Shown: piece after piece, positions 46,398 through 55,464 of the stretch
Layout of the letters: each line of letters opens with the position of its first letter
Position numbering within the stretch: the first letter of the stretch is position 1
DNA from: DATAXP01 sp036272935
Lineage (GTDB): Bacteria; Planctomycetota; Planctomycetia; Pirellulales; PNKZ01
DNA: 64,000 nt
NCBI GenBank assembly: GCA_036272935.1
Contig: DATAXP010000068.1
Coordinates: 1 to 64,000, forward strand
Direction of reading: 5' to 3'
Made by a program: the position numbers and the translations under genes
Notes under the pieces: model-generated
What the model was told of the DNA's origin: nothing
The model's database searches: none
What the model saw: the letters and a program-made list of their open reading frames with translations, nothing else

Positions 46398-47061
46398 GGT
46401 TCAGTTCCAGCTCCACGGTTCCGCCGGCCATGGCACCTCGTCCGTGCAGCAACTCCACGCGCAGCCGCCGGCCCACCGACGACGCAGGCTGCGAATCGGG
46501 CAACTCCACCGGGAGCGTGGCGACGCGCAGCCGCAGATCGGCCCAGCACGGTTCGTCGCGGACGCGCTCGGGACGCACCAGCAGTCCCAGCCCGCCGCAT
46601 TGCTCGATGGCCAACTGCCAACGGCGCAGCGTGCGCTGATCGCAGCGCTCGGGCCAGGCCAGCACCGCGCCGACCCCCCGGCAGCGCAGCACCTGATCGA
46701 TCGCCCACAACTCGTCGCGCGCCGATCGCGTGCGGACTAGCAAGGTGCGATCGAGATCGAGCCCCTGATCCGCGGCTCCTGGCGGATAAAACTCCTCCTG
46801 GCCATCGACCACGACCACCGTGCGTCCGGTGCGATCGACCTGCACTGCCGCCGCCACCGCGAGGCTGCCCGCTCCGCATCCGGGGGCCTCGGCCAACCAC
46901 TCGACCAGTGTCCCCGGCCGCAGGCCGCCGGCGGGCAAGATTGCATCGAGCGCCGAAAACCCGGTCGAAATGGGGGGCTGTTCCGTGGGCCTCGCGGCAT
47001 GCTCCAGCTCGCGCAGCCGAGCCCGCAGGTGAGCCAACGATTCATCACGATCGGCCAACAT
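46330..47061 (-). CDS. imuA: RecA-like mutasome protein ImuA
   Basis: 243 aa from the ATG at 47061. RecA/SulA-related accessory protein of the ImuA-ImuB-DnaE2 mutasome. ISTGFSALDAILPAGGLRPG is the start of the RecA-like core, followed by LVEWLAEAPGCGAGSLAVAA (a Walker A-like loop without the GKT) and VVVDGQEEFYPPGAA. The C-terminus is Arg-rich. First gene of the cassette. The 85-nt upstream gap contains a candidate SOS site. Confidence 0.82.
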   Translation of the reverse strand: MLADRDESLAHLRARLRELEHAARPTEQPPISTGFSALDAILPAGGLRPGTLVEWLAEAPGCGAGSLAVAAAVQVDRTGRTVVVVDGQEEFYPPGAADQGLDLDRTLLVRTRSARDELWAIDQVLRCRGVGAVLAWPERCDQRTLRRWQLAIEQCGGLGLLVRPERVRDEPCWADLRLRVATLPVELPDSQPASSVGRRLRVELLHGRGAMAGGTVELELNHETNSLHRPGAKPKDGNRRHAG

Positions 47062-47088
47062 GCTAGCACTCCTCGTCTGCGAGGAAGT

Positions 47089-47100
47089 GTACATGCGTAC
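47089..47100. promoter_or_regulatory. Candidate SOS (LexA-like) site upstream of imuA
   Basis: GTACATGCGTAC: two GTAC half-sites separated by 4 bp, 28 nt before the imuA ATG. The spacing resembles Gram-positive-type LexA boxes, but the planctomycete LexA motif is not known to me. A 5-bp hairpin CCTCG/CGAGG lies next to it. Confidence 0.3.
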
Positions 47101-47147
47101 CCTATCTGTCGTCAACCGAGAAGTCGAAGAAATTCACACTGCTGCAA

Positions 47148-48341
47148 CTACTCAGCAGCGATCGGCGAACGGCACTCGGCCGAGATGAAGTGGCCATGAT
47201 CGAGGAAGCGCAGCGTGCACTGCTGCACGCGCGGATGGGCCATCATCAAGGGATGCCAGACCGGCAGCAGCACAAAATCGTTGGCCCCCGCCAGCCGCGT
47301 GCTCGACACCTCGACCAAGCCGTCGTCGTCGCCGTCGATCAGGCTGCTGAAGCCGTGACCGTCGTTCAGTCCGCCGGCAATGATGCCGAAATCACACCGC
47401 GGCGTGGCCAGGTGCTCTTTGACCAGGTGCCACTCGGGGCCGAGTTGCACTGCCGAGCGACCGGCGACCAAGCGGGCCAAGCCAGCCGCCGGGCCACCGT
47501 GCCATAGCCGGGCCACATCGGAACCGTGATTCGGTGGGCCGATCATCACCACGCGATCGATGCGCGGCTTGCCGGTCGCCGAGGCGCCGTCGGTCTGGTA
47601 CTCGGCCAGAAATCGCCGCAGCACCTGGTTGCCCATGCTATGGGCGACAAACGAAAGGCGCTCGACGCCTTCCCGCTCGAGATGCTCGATCACCAGCGCC
47701 AGCGAACGCGCGTGCTCGTGCAAGTCGCCGCGAGCGCTGGGGTAGCCGACGCTGATCACTTCGCGCTGGCCATGATGGGCCAGATACCGTGAGAGCGGAG
47801 CCATGTGTTGCCGCCAACCCAATAAGCCGTGCAATACCACGACCACGTGCGAGCGCATCGGCGGCAAGCGTTGCTCGCGCTTGATTGCCTCGAGCCGGCG
47901 ACGGCAATGGTCGAAGCTGCCGCGAGCATGGCGACACTCACGGCCATCGAGCAGGCGATAGATGCCGCTGAGGCTGGAGCGCTGAATGCGCCAATCGTGG
48001 AATACCAACTCGTCGGCCCACAGTTGCGCGCCGCCGAGGGTGCGCGTTACCAGTCGCTGGACGAGCTTCGCATGGCCACCGGTGCTCCTGACACCCGCGG
48101 GTAACGGGGCATCGGCAGCGATTGCGGCCAATGCCTCCTGCTCGGCGGCCGCAGAACCATCACAACCCGCTCGATCGGCGGCGTCGAAGCGAAACCGACC
48201 TGCCCCCCAACGCGAGGTAGCGACTAATTGATTCAGCACCAGCGAGCCGACCCAAAACCGTCGGCCTAACCGTGTTCGAATGTTGCGTGATCTCAAGGCC
48301 ACAGCCGACGCTTTCCTTCCGACTTCCAAGGCCGCCCCCAT
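47148..48341 (-). CDS. Alpha/beta hydrolase, lipase/PGAP1-like
   Basis: 397 aa from the ATG at 48341 (a GTG one codon earlier is possible). HVVVVLHGLLGWRQHMAPLS is the oxyanion region; LSFVAHSMGNQVLRRFLAEY holds the nucleophile Ser; LIDGDDDGLVEV and LDHGHF are likely sites of the catalytic Asp and His. No signal peptide. Probably an esterase or lipase; the substrate is unknown. Co-directional with, and nearly touching, the upstream membrane protein (48346-49005). Confidence 0.8.
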   Translation of the reverse strand: MGAALEVGRKASAVALRSRNIRTRLGRRFWVGSLVLNQLVATSRWGAGRFRFDAADRAGCDGSAAAEQEALAAIAADAPLPAGVRSTGGHAKLVQRLVTRTLGGAQLWADELVFHDWRIQRSSLSGIYRLLDGRECRHARGSFDHCRRRLEAIKREQRLPPMRSHVVVVLHGLLGWRQHMAPLSRYLAHHGQREVISVGYPSARGDLHEHARSLALVIEHLEREGVERLSFVAHSMGNQVLRRFLAEYQTDGASATGKPRIDRVVMIGPPNHGSDVARLWHGGPAAGLARLVAGRSAVQLGPEWHLVKEHLATPRCDFGIIAGGLNDGHGFSSLIDGDDDGLVEVSSTRLAGANDFVLLPVWHPLMMAHPRVQQCTLRFLDHGHFISAECRSPIAAE

Positions 48342-48345
48342 CACT

Positions 48346-49005
48346 CTACTTTATGCCTTGGATCAAGCCTTTGACATCCTCGACTTTCCATCGGCTTTCA
48401 GGACCGGTGAAAAGCAGGAACGCCGGGCCACTTTTTCCTACGAAAGCACCGGTGACGTGCAGATATAAAGTCTTGGCCTCGCGAGCCTTTTCGTTCGGGT
48501 AGCCGTGGGCGAATGTGAAGCTGCTCGGCTTGCCGCGCACCTCGAGTTCGACCTTTTCGCTCGAAACGGCCTCGAACTTGTCGTTCCGCTGCATTTGCTG
48601 ATTCGCCTGGGCGATAGCTTGGTCGGGCTCGCTGGCCATGCGACCGGTCAGTTCCATCAGCATCAATGTCTCGTCCTTATTCTCCGAGCCATAGACCGCC
48701 ATGCGCATTGAGCCGAGAACCGGAATCTTCATGTCCATGCTCATCTTCGGCTCGAGCGGCTCGGGAACGCTGATGTCGGCAATCGACTCAGTGAGCGCCC
48801 GCACGCTCGCTGGGTCCTTCGACATCGACTGCTCGGCGGTGCGCGCGAACCACACGCCCATCAACCCGATCCCCCCGCAGCACAGCACCGCCAACACGCC
48901 GCCCGTGATGAGCACGGCCAGCAGAACCTTCGTACCGCCGCTCATCCCCTTGCGTGACGGAGTTGCGGAAAACGGTTCATACGGATCGCCGGGAGCCGTC
49001 GCCAT
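48346..49005 (-). CDS. Single-pass membrane protein, unknown
   Basis: 219 aa. Cytoplasmic N-terminus of 20 residues, one TM (TKVLLAVLITGGVLAVLCCG then GIGLMGVWF), and an extracytoplasmic domain with two hydrophilic sections and strand-rich parts (ELEVRGKPSSFTFAHGYPNE). Not recognised. Likely co-transcribed with the hydrolase at 47148-48341, whose start codon is only a few bases after this stop. Confidence 0.7.
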   Translation of the reverse strand: MATAPGDPYEPFSATPSRKGMSGGTKVLLAVLITGGVLAVLCCGGIGLMGVWFARTAEQSMSKDPASVRALTESIADISVPEPLEPKMSMDMKIPVLGSMRMAVYGSENKDETLMLMELTGRMASEPDQAIAQANQQMQRNDKFEAVSSEKVELEVRGKPSSFTFAHGYPNEKAREAKTLYLHVTGAFVGKSGPAFLLFTGPESRWKVEDVKGLIQGIK

Positions 49006-49118
49006 GAGTTGCCGCCCTTACGTGAAAAAAGTGATGAGAACCGGAGTATCCGGCCGCAACGATTGTCGCGCCGTGCGCCACGACTGTCAACGCGGCATGT
49101 TTACCACTGTCGAACGAG

Positions 49119-49158
49119 ATAACCTGGCGCCATTCATGTATAACCACCTGCAGGTTAT
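49119..49158. promoter_or_regulatory. Inverted repeat upstream of sulfatase
   Basis: Arms ATAACCTG (49119-49126) and CAGGTTAT (49151-49158), 24 nt apart, about 55 nt before the sulfatase ATG; ACCTGCAGGT inside is itself a palindrome. It may be an operator. Confidence 0.4.
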
Positions 49159-49213
49159 AAGCACCGGCTGACCTGCCGTGTTTCCACCCGTCTACGGATT
49201 ACCGGTGACGACG

Positions 49214-50890
49214 ATGCGACGCGCGATTTTGCTTGGGACCATACCGCTGATCGCGGCCGTGGCGGGACTCGATCCGATGCCAGTCCACGGCGACCCCGCT
49301 CCAAACTTCGTGCTCATTTTCGTCGACAACCTCGGCAATGGCGATCTTGCGTGCTTCAATTCGCGCGAGCATCGCACGCCGCACTGTACACCACACATCG
49401 ACCGCCTGGCCGACGAGGGGACGCGGTTCACCAGCTTTTACGTCGCCAGCGGAGTGTGTACACCCAGCCGAGCGGCGCTGATGACCGGCTGTTATCCGCG
49501 CCGCGTGAACATGCACGAAAGTGGTTCGGGTGGCCTGGTGCTCACGCCGCTGGACACGAAAGGACTGAACCCCGCCGAGACCACGATCGCCGAGATCCTT
49601 CAGCCCGCGGGATATGCCACGGCGGCGTTCGGGAAGTGGCATCTCGGCGACCAGCCGCAATTCCTGCCGACACGCCAAGGATTCGACGCGTTCTTCGGCA
49701 TCCCCTACAGCGACGACATGACCCGCGATAAGCGGCCCGACCGCTGGCCCGAGTTGCCGCTGCTCCGCGATGAGACGGTGATCGAAGCGCCGGTCGACCG
49801 CGACTACCTGGTGCGGCGGACGACTACCGAGACGATTGCGTTCATCGAGCGGAACCGCGACCGGCCGTTCTTCGCCTACATCCCGCACACCATGCCCGGC
49901 TCGACAAAGCAGCCTTTCGCCAGCTCCGCCTTCCGCGGCCACAGCGCCAACGGCGCCTACGGCGACGCCGTGGAAGAGCTCGATTGGTCGACGGGCGAAA
50001 TCGTCGCCGCGCTCCAGCGTCTGGGGATCGACGACCGAACGCTCATCGTTTGGGCGTCCGACAACGGAGCCGTTCGGCGCAATCCGCCGCAGGGGAGTTG
50101 CGCACCGTATCGAGGTTGGGGATACGACACGTCGGAAGGAGCGATGCGGGTACCGTGCATTATGCGCTGGCCGGGCCATGTTCCAGCCGGGCGCACCTGC
50201 GATGAGTTGTGTAGCACGCTTGATCTTCTGCCGACGTTTGCGGCGCTCGCGGGCGCATCGCCGCCAAAGCAAACGATCGACGGCCACAACATTGCCCCGA
50301 TCGTGCTGGGGCAGGCCGATGCAACGTCGCCGTGGGACGACGACGGCTTCTGCTACTACTACAAGGGGCAGCTCCAGGCCGTTCGCTCAGGACCGTGGAA
50401 GCTGTATCTACCGCTCGATAAAAAGTTGGTAAGCGGCGCGGGAAAAACGATCACCGCCCCCTTGGCCCTTTACGACGTGCGCAACGATGTGAGCGAAGAG
50501 CACGAACTTGCAGCGGAGCAGCCCGACGTCGTTTCGCGCCTGATGCGAATGGCCAACCGCAGCCGCGAGGAACTTGGCGACCTTGACTCTCAAGGGCAAA
50601 ACGTTCCCGGGCGCGGTCAGCGACCGGCCGGATTCGTCGAACATCCAATACCGCTGCTGCCGTCATCCAGCGATCGCGCGAGAACTCTCGACGGCGACTG
50701 GCTACGCCCCAGAGTCATCAGCAGTTTCGATCACGCCGAGTTGCTGACCGGTGCGCAGCGGATCGTCTTCCAATACCAGGGTCTCGACGAGCACGCCGCT
50801 GGCCGGAGCCGGCAGATCGACCGTCACGCCGTCGGCCATCACCTCGGCAATCCGGTCCCCTTGCGTGACTCGCGAGCCCTCGTCGACTAG
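49214..50890 (+). CDS. Secreted sulfatase, type I (arylsulfatase A-like)
   Basis: 558 aa from the ATG at 49214, with a signal peptide (RRAILLGTIPLIAAVAG). Metal site NFVLIFVDNLGNGDLACF. Formylglycine motif VCTPSRAALMTGCYPRR. Then FGKWHLGDQPQFLPTRQGFD and WASDNGAVRR. The conserved part ends near LDSQGQNVPGRGQRPAGFVE (about 50640); the last 75 or so residues are unlike sulfatases and are encoded antisense to the lipoyl-domain gene at 50702-50950. The true stop may have been lost. Confidence 0.88.
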   Translation: MRRAILLGTIPLIAAVAGLDPMPVHGDPAPNFVLIFVDNLGNGDLACFNSREHRTPHCTPHIDRLADEGTRFTSFYVASGVCTPSRAALMTGCYPRRVNMHESGSGGLVLTPLDTKGLNPAETTIAEILQPAGYATAAFGKWHLGDQPQFLPTRQGFDAFFGIPYSDDMTRDKRPDRWPELPLLRDETVIEAPVDRDYLVRRTTTETIAFIERNRDRPFFAYIPHTMPGSTKQPFASSAFRGHSANGAYGDAVEELDWSTGEIVAALQRLGIDDRTLIVWASDNGAVRRNPPQGSCAPYRGWGYDTSEGAMRVPCIMRWPGHVPAGRTCDELCSTLDLLPTFAALAGASPPKQTIDGHNIAPIVLGQADATSPWDDDGFCYYYKGQLQAVRSGPWKLYLPLDKKLVSGAGKTITAPLALYDVRNDVSEEHELAAEQPDVVSRLMRMANRSREELGDLDSQGQNVPGRGQRPAGFVEHPIPLLPSSSDRARTLDGDWLRPRVISSFDHAELLTGAQRIVFQYQGLDEHAAGRSRQIDRHAVGHHLGNPVPLRDSRALVD

Positions 50891-50950
50891 CCATAGGCTG
50901 AACGTGACATTTTCCAGGCCGAGATCGGGCATGGCGAAGGTGAGCCGCAT
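50702..50950 (-). CDS. Lipoyl/biotinyl-domain protein lacking the acceptor lysine
   Basis: 82 aa, a stand-alone lipoyl-like domain: FAMPDLGLENVTFSLWLVDE, GSRVTQGDRIAEVMADGVTV, then DLPAPASGVLVETLV. In active domains the hairpin reads DKA; here it is DGV, with Gly41 where the lipoylated Lys should be. It follows lipA by 18 nt in the lipB-lipA operon. It may bind another domain or be a non-modified structural copy. The minus-strand gene is antisense to the tail of the sulfatase. Confidence 0.75.
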   Translation of the reverse strand: MRLTFAMPDLGLENVTFSLWLVDEGSRVTQGDRIAEVMADGVTVDLPAPASGVLVETLVLEDDPLRTGQQLGVIETADDSGA

Positions 50951-50968
50951 GCTTGCTGCCCCCGCCGA

Positions 50969-51886
50969 TTAAGTTGATTCGGCCATCTCGCGGGCATGGT
51001 AGCTCGAGCGCACGAACGGGCCGCTGGCCACCTGGGCAAAGCCCATCGCCCGCGCCGCCGCGCCCAGTTCGTCGAACTCCTCGGGCGGGACGTACCGCAC
51101 CACCGGCAAGTGATGCGGCGTCGGCTGGAGATACTGTCCAAGCGTGAGCATCTCGACACCGGCATCGATCAGGTCGGCCAGGGTTTCGAGCAGTTCGTCG
51201 CGCGTTTCCCCCAGGCCGAGCATCAACCCGCTCTTCACGCGGATGGCCGGGTTCAGCTCGCGCACGCGCCCGAGCAGGTGCAGCGTCCAGCGGTAATCGC
51301 TCTTGCGACCCCGCACCTCGCGGTACAGCCGCGGCACCGTCTCGGTATTGTGATTGAACACTTCAGGTTCGGCCGCCACGACGCGCTCAATCGCTCCCGG
51401 CTTGTCGAGAAAATCGGGCGTGAGCACCTCGACTGCCGCACCAGTGCGCGCCCGCACGGCCAGCACGCAGCGATAGAAATGCTCGGCGCCGCCGTCGGGC
51501 AGGTCGTCGCGGGTGACCGATGTGATCACCACGTGTTTCAGCCCCAAGCGCAAGGCGGCCTCGGCCACGCGTTCAGGCTCGTCGGCTTCGAGCGGCTGCG
51601 TCTTTCCCTTTGCCACCGAGCAGAACCCGCACGGACGCGTACACACTTCGCCCAGGATCATGAACGTGGCGGTGCGCTGCGACCAGCACTCCATGCGGTT
51701 GGGACACTTGGCCTCTTGGCACACGGTGGTCAGCCGCAGTTCGTCGAGCAGGCCGTCGGTGAAGAAGTTGCCGTTCGCGAGCGGAACATTGCGCTTCAGC
51801 CATGTGGGCAAGCGCCGGCGCGGAGCATCGGGTGTGGCGTCGGCGGGAATGTCCGACGGAGAAAGGATCGGCAAGCTATCCAGCAC
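50969..51886 (-). CDS. lipA: Lipoyl synthase
   Basis: Radical-SAM enzyme that inserts two sulfurs into octanoyl groups. 305 aa from a GTG at 51886, which overlaps the lipB stop by 11 nt. The auxiliary cluster motif CQEAKCPNRMEC, the radical SAM motif CTRPCGFC and the C-terminal VRSSYHA are all intact. In-frame extension further upstream is possible but lies within lipB. It forms an operon with lipB and the lipoyl-domain protein. Confidence 0.93.
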   Translation of the reverse strand: MLDSLPILSPSDIPADATPDAPRRRLPTWLKRNVPLANGNFFTDGLLDELRLTTVCQEAKCPNRMECWSQRTATFMILGEVCTRPCGFCSVAKGKTQPLEADEPERVAEAALRLGLKHVVITSVTRDDLPDGGAEHFYRCVLAVRARTGAAVEVLTPDFLDKPGAIERVVAAEPEVFNHNTETVPRLYREVRGRKSDYRWTLHLLGRVRELNPAIRVKSGLMLGLGETRDELLETLADLIDAGVEMLTLGQYLQPTPHHLPVVRYVPPEEFDELGAAARAMGFAQVASGPFVRSSYHAREMAEST

Positions 51887-52628
51887 GGGCGGTCGCCTCG
51901 CGTCGCGGTCGCAGTCCGGGCACCAGCAGCGGATGCCCCGTGTACATATGATACCGCGCACAGCCGAACGCCGCCGAGACCTGCCGGGCCACGCGCTCGC
52001 GCAGCGAGGGCATCCGCGCCGGCTGTTGCCGCTCGGCCGACAAGCAGCTCATCGGACTATGCCGACCGCTGATGGCATCGACCATGCGCACCAGCCGCAT
52101 CGCCGGAGCGACGTTGATATAAGCGCCGAAATACGTCACCCAGTTGCGCACCGCGGCACCCATGGCGACCACCTGTCCGGTGCGCCCCCACAGGCCGCGG
52201 CGATCATCGAGCGTGTGCAGGCTGAAACCTTCTTCCGTCAATGCGGCAGCAAGGGCACCGGAAAACAGATCCATGAACTCGCCGACGCTCAGGCCGTAAT
52301 ACTCCAGCGGCACAATCGGATACACGGCCAACTGTCCCGGACCATGTACCAACGCCCCGCCGCCACGGTTGGTCCAACGCACATCGACCTGGTGGCGGCA
52401 CAGTGCCGCCGAATCGAGATGCACGTCGCCCCGCGAGCCTTGCCGGCCGATGGTGATGCCGGTCGGATGCTCGCATACCAGCAGCGTGATCTGGCCGCTA
52501 TCTTGCGTGCTCGCCTCGTACACCAGTCGATGCTGTAGCGCCACGCACGATTCAAACTCCACCAGCCCCAGCAAGTGGCAGACCACCGCGGGCATGGGGA
52601 CTTGCGGTTGTGACGGGGAAGACGACAT
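51876..52628 (-). CDS. lipB: LipB-like octanoyltransferase, possibly inactive
   Basis: 250 aa of the lipoyl ligase fold. ITIGRQGSRGDVHLDSAAL and RWTNRGGGALVHGPGQLAVY match LipB. In known LipB the catalytic Lys is in a KIA..G motif and the Cys in a PCG motif. Here the first aligns as GQVVAMG (Gln152 in place of Lys) and the second as DAISG (Ile186 in place of Cys), though Cys195 is nearby. The alignment is by eye. First gene of lipB-lipA-lipoyl domain; its C-terminal 40 residues are basic. Confidence 0.75.
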   Translation of the reverse strand: MSSSPSQPQVPMPAVVCHLLGLVEFESCVALQHRLVYEASTQDSGQITLLVCEHPTGITIGRQGSRGDVHLDSAALCRHQVDVRWTNRGGGALVHGPGQLAVYPIVPLEYYGLSVGEFMDLFSGALAAALTEEGFSLHTLDDRRGLWGRTGQVVAMGAAVRNWVTYFGAYINVAPAMRLVRMVDAISGRHSPMSCLSAERQQPARMPSLRERVARQVSAAFGCARYHMYTGHPLLVPGLRPRREATARAG

Positions 52629-52712
52629 GATGCTTGGTTCATCGACTGGCAGCGCGGTTGTACTCTAGCACGCAGCCCCGAGCGATCCTAGACCGACGAG
52701 TCCCGGTTGGGC

Positions 52713-53204
52713 ATGAGCAAAAAGAAACCAAAAGACGCCACGCCCGAGCCACGCGACAATGAACGGCTGATCGCCCAGAATCGCCGCGCGCGGCACGAAT
52801 ACGAGGTGCTCGAAACGCTTGAGTGCGGCATCGTGCTGGTCGGCAGCGAAGTGAAGAGCCTGCGCAACGGCAAGATTTCACTCGAAGAAGCCTACGCCCG
52901 GGTCAAAGGGGCAGAGGTATGGCTCGTCGGCTGCGACATCCCCGAGTACGCCCAGGCCAACCAGTTCAACCACGAGCCGAAGCGACAGCGGAAGCTGCTC
53001 ATGCACCGCCGCGAGGTCGACAAGTTCGCGATGCGCGCCAAGCAGAGCGGGCTAACGCTCGTGCCGCTGAAGATGTACTTCACCAAGGGGCGAGCCAAGG
53101 TGCTGATGGGCCTATGCAAAGGCCGCCAACTGCACGACAAGCGCGAGAAGATGCGCAAACAAACCACCGACCGCGACATCCGCCGCGCGATGCGGCGAGG
53201 GTAG
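52713..53204 (+). CDS. smpB: SsrA-binding protein SmpB
   Basis: 163 aa from the ATG at 52713 (a TTG two codons earlier is less likely). Oligonucleotide-binding barrel with NRRARHEYEVLETLECGIVL, GSEVKSLRNGKISLEEAYAR, NQFNHEPKRQRKLLMHRREV and the basic C-terminal tail KGRQLHDKREKMRKQTTDRD. Delivers tmRNA to stalled ribosomes; the tmRNA gene is at 2-363. Confidence 0.96.
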   Translation: MSKKKPKDATPEPRDNERLIAQNRRARHEYEVLETLECGIVLVGSEVKSLRNGKISLEEAYARVKGAEVWLVGCDIPEYAQANQFNHEPKRQRKLLMHRREVDKFAMRAKQSGLTLVPLKMYFTKGRAKVLMGLCKGRQLHDKREKMRKQTTDRDIRRAMRRG

Positions 53205-53319
53205 TCACGTTGTCCGAGCAAGTCTGCCTTGATTGAAAGAAATCGCCCGACGTACGAATCTAGAGACGTTAGACCACGGGAGGGAAAGGGGAGGGAAAGA
53301 GGGACATCACTGATTGATC

Positions 53320-54449
53320 CAGGGCGGGCGCATCAAATCTCTGCGTTGCGCAAGACTTTTAGCAGGTAGTCGGGATCGAGCGGACAGGCGAGGCGTTTGT
53401 TTTTCAGCCCTCGCTGGTTGGTCTTCTCTTGTCGCAACAAGCTCAAGGCCAGTCGTCGCACCGCCGCCAAGTTGGCGGCGCCGTTGCGGTCTTGTTGTCG
53501 ACGGGCATCTTCGCCGAAGGTGACATCAAGGCTCCAGTGCTGGGTGTTCTCGATGCTCCAGTGTTTGCGAATCGCCTGGCCCAGCGGCTTCGCTTGGGGT
53601 TGGTGACTGGAGATGTACAGTCGCGTTTCCCACGTTTCGCGGTCGCCGAGGAGGCGGCAACAGGTCAGGACCACCAGCGTGCGGAGGTCTTTCCAGACGG
53701 AGCGCTGCGGATGGTTGGCGGGAATCTCGAGCACCTCGCAGAACCATTGTTCCCGGCGGCCGTGTCCCGTCTCTTCGGTTCCATGAGTCTCGTGCTTCAG
53801 CCCGGCGAAATCCGTGTCGAGGTGATCCCTCGTACAATTGGTGCATATCCTCGTGCAGACCTGATTGGTTTCCCTTCAGCGCCAGAACGTAATGACCCTG
53901 CTGCGCGCGGATCTGCTCGGCAATCTCCTTCTGACAGCCCAAAGCAGCGCCGGGCCGTCTTGCCAGCCACGGCAATCACCTTGCCGCCAGTCGCCTCGTG
54001 GAGGGCTTGCGTCCACTGGAACAGACAGGCCGCGAATTGCTTGCGATCCAGCATCCCCAAGACGCGCCGAAAAGTGTCGTGAGAAGGAATGCCGCCGGGT
54101 AGTGACAAGAATGTCTTGAGCCATGCCCGCCGCCGCTTGCCGAACTCTTGCAGGTCTGGCCAATCCTCCGCCCCACACATCACGGCCAGCAAGGCGATCG
54201 CCAGGACGTCGATCCGCAGATGAGCACATCGCCCCTGCACGCGCGGATCGCGCAGTTCCACGAAATAATTCCGCAAACCCGCCACGAAACTTTTTCCGTC
54301 GGCATCCATGCCGGTATCCTCCAGGCCACTGGGGCTGCTGGGGCCGCTGGGGCTGCTGGCCGCATTCCTTGCGTCGACTCCGCAACCCAGCTTCCCCGAA
54401 GTTACCAAAAAATATAGCCTTACGGCCAGATTTTAATGCGCCAGCCCTG
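53320..54449. mobile_element. ISAs1-type insertion sequence, decayed
   Basis: Terminal inverted repeats are visible: left CAGGGCGGGCGCATCAAATC (53320-53339) and, on the other strand at 54429-54449, CAGGGCTGGCGCATTAAAAT then C. They match except for two substitutions and one extra A. The element is 1130 bp, its transposase is broken, and no target duplication is seen beside it. Confidence 0.8.
53333..54309 (-). pseudogene. ISAs1-family transposase, frameshifted and internally deleted
   Basis: Three frames carry parts of one DDE transposase. The N-terminus (MDADGKSFVAGLRNYFVELR to VIAVAGKTARRCFG) is followed by a junction where about 70 residues are missing, between GKTARRCFG and GCQKEIAEQIRAQQGHYVLA. 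A second shift near ITSTRISPG leads to the C-terminus (LKHETHGTEETGHGRREQWF, NTQHWSLDVTFGEDARRQQD, LLKVLRNAEI). It cannot make a full protein. Confidence 0.88.
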
Positions 54450-54602
54450 CCGGGGTGGGCGTTGACCACGCGCTCGACCGTGGGCTGCGACATCTCTTGC
54501 TGCGGCGGGGGCGTATCGGGAGTGTCCTCTACACCGTGCGTCACCGACATCGCCGCCCCGGTCCCGTTCGAGCTGTTGTCGACGATCGCAGTGCCGCTGC
54601 GC
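54310..54602. other. Gap between two IS remnants
   Basis: About 290 nt with the right end of the ISAs1 element, a GCTGGGGCT-type 9-bp tandem repeat near 54328-54360, and no convincing gene. A minus-strand frame (MSVTHGVEDTPDTPPPQQEM) is open but unrecognised. Confidence 0.5.
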
Positions 54603-55241
54603 GGATCGTTCAACCCGTCGATCCCACGGAAGCAGGTCTTCGACCTGGCCACGTGCCGGTTCGTGCGCGAAGCGCACGACGTGCTGTTCCTCGGACCGCC
54701 AGGCACGGGCAAGAGCTTCTTGGTGCAGGCGATCGGTTACCTGGCGATCAAGCAGGGCCTGGTCGTGCTCTACCGCTCGATCTTCGACGTCGTGCGCGAC
54801 TTCCTGCACGACGAGGCGGTCGAAGACCAGGAGAAGATCCTTGCCAAGTATCTCAAGCCCGACCTGCTGATCGTGGACGACATGGGGATGAAGCAGTTGC
54901 CCCGTCGCAGCGGCGAAGTGCTGTTCGAGATCATCATGCGGCGCTACGAAACGCGCTCGACCGTAATGACGTCAAATCGCCCGCTGCAAGATTGGGGCAA
55001 GCTGATTGGCGACGTCCCCAGCGCCGCGGCGATCCTCGACCGCTTCCTGCACCACGCGGCCATCATCACGATCACCGGCAAGAGCTATCGGCTGCGCAAC
55101 CAGGCGGCACCGACCGACACCACCGAAGCCGACGCAAAACCAGCCACTGTGTCTTCAGCCAACGCGGGGCCGACCGGCTCGACGGCGAAGAAGAAGGGTA
55201 AGCAGTCGGCAGACACCGCGACGACCGCTTGCGAAACCTAA
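54603..55241 (+). pseudogene. istB: IS21-family IstB ATPase, N-terminally truncated
   Basis: Helper ATPase of IS21 elements. Remaining part: GSFNPSIPRKQVFDLATCRF, then DVLFLGPPGTGKSFLVQAI (Walker A), LLIVDDMGMKQLPRRS (Walker B) and STVMTSNRPLQDWGKLIGD with a C-terminal Lys-rich tail. The first 70 or so residues and the upstream istA are missing. The open frame extends upstream into unrelated DNA. Probably cut by the insertion or deletion that left the ISAs1 element next to it. Confidence 0.85.
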
Positions 55242-55464
55242 CGAACGAAGCGATTATTCAACCATTACAACCCGCTGGTCCCAACCCGCCGATCCCTGGC
55301 TGGAATCAACGCGCCGAATGACACACTTCGTCGGCCTTCATGAAGCCGGAAGTGACCAGCGACTTGCCCAGTTGCTCAGCGGACAGCGCCACGGCGGGAC
55401 CCCTCGAATGGATGGATTGTCCATCATAGCCGGTCGGTGGCGGCCCGAAATCAGGCTGGTTGAT

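Noticed and set aside
47089..47100. Firm LexA box
   Set aside because: Only 4-bp half-sites and no known motif for this group; kept as a low-confidence candidate.
55242..55464. Gene or IS end between istB and the PEP-CTERM gene
   Set aside because: A short open frame (MTHFVGLHEAGSDQRLAQLL) has no known features and no inverted repeat was found.
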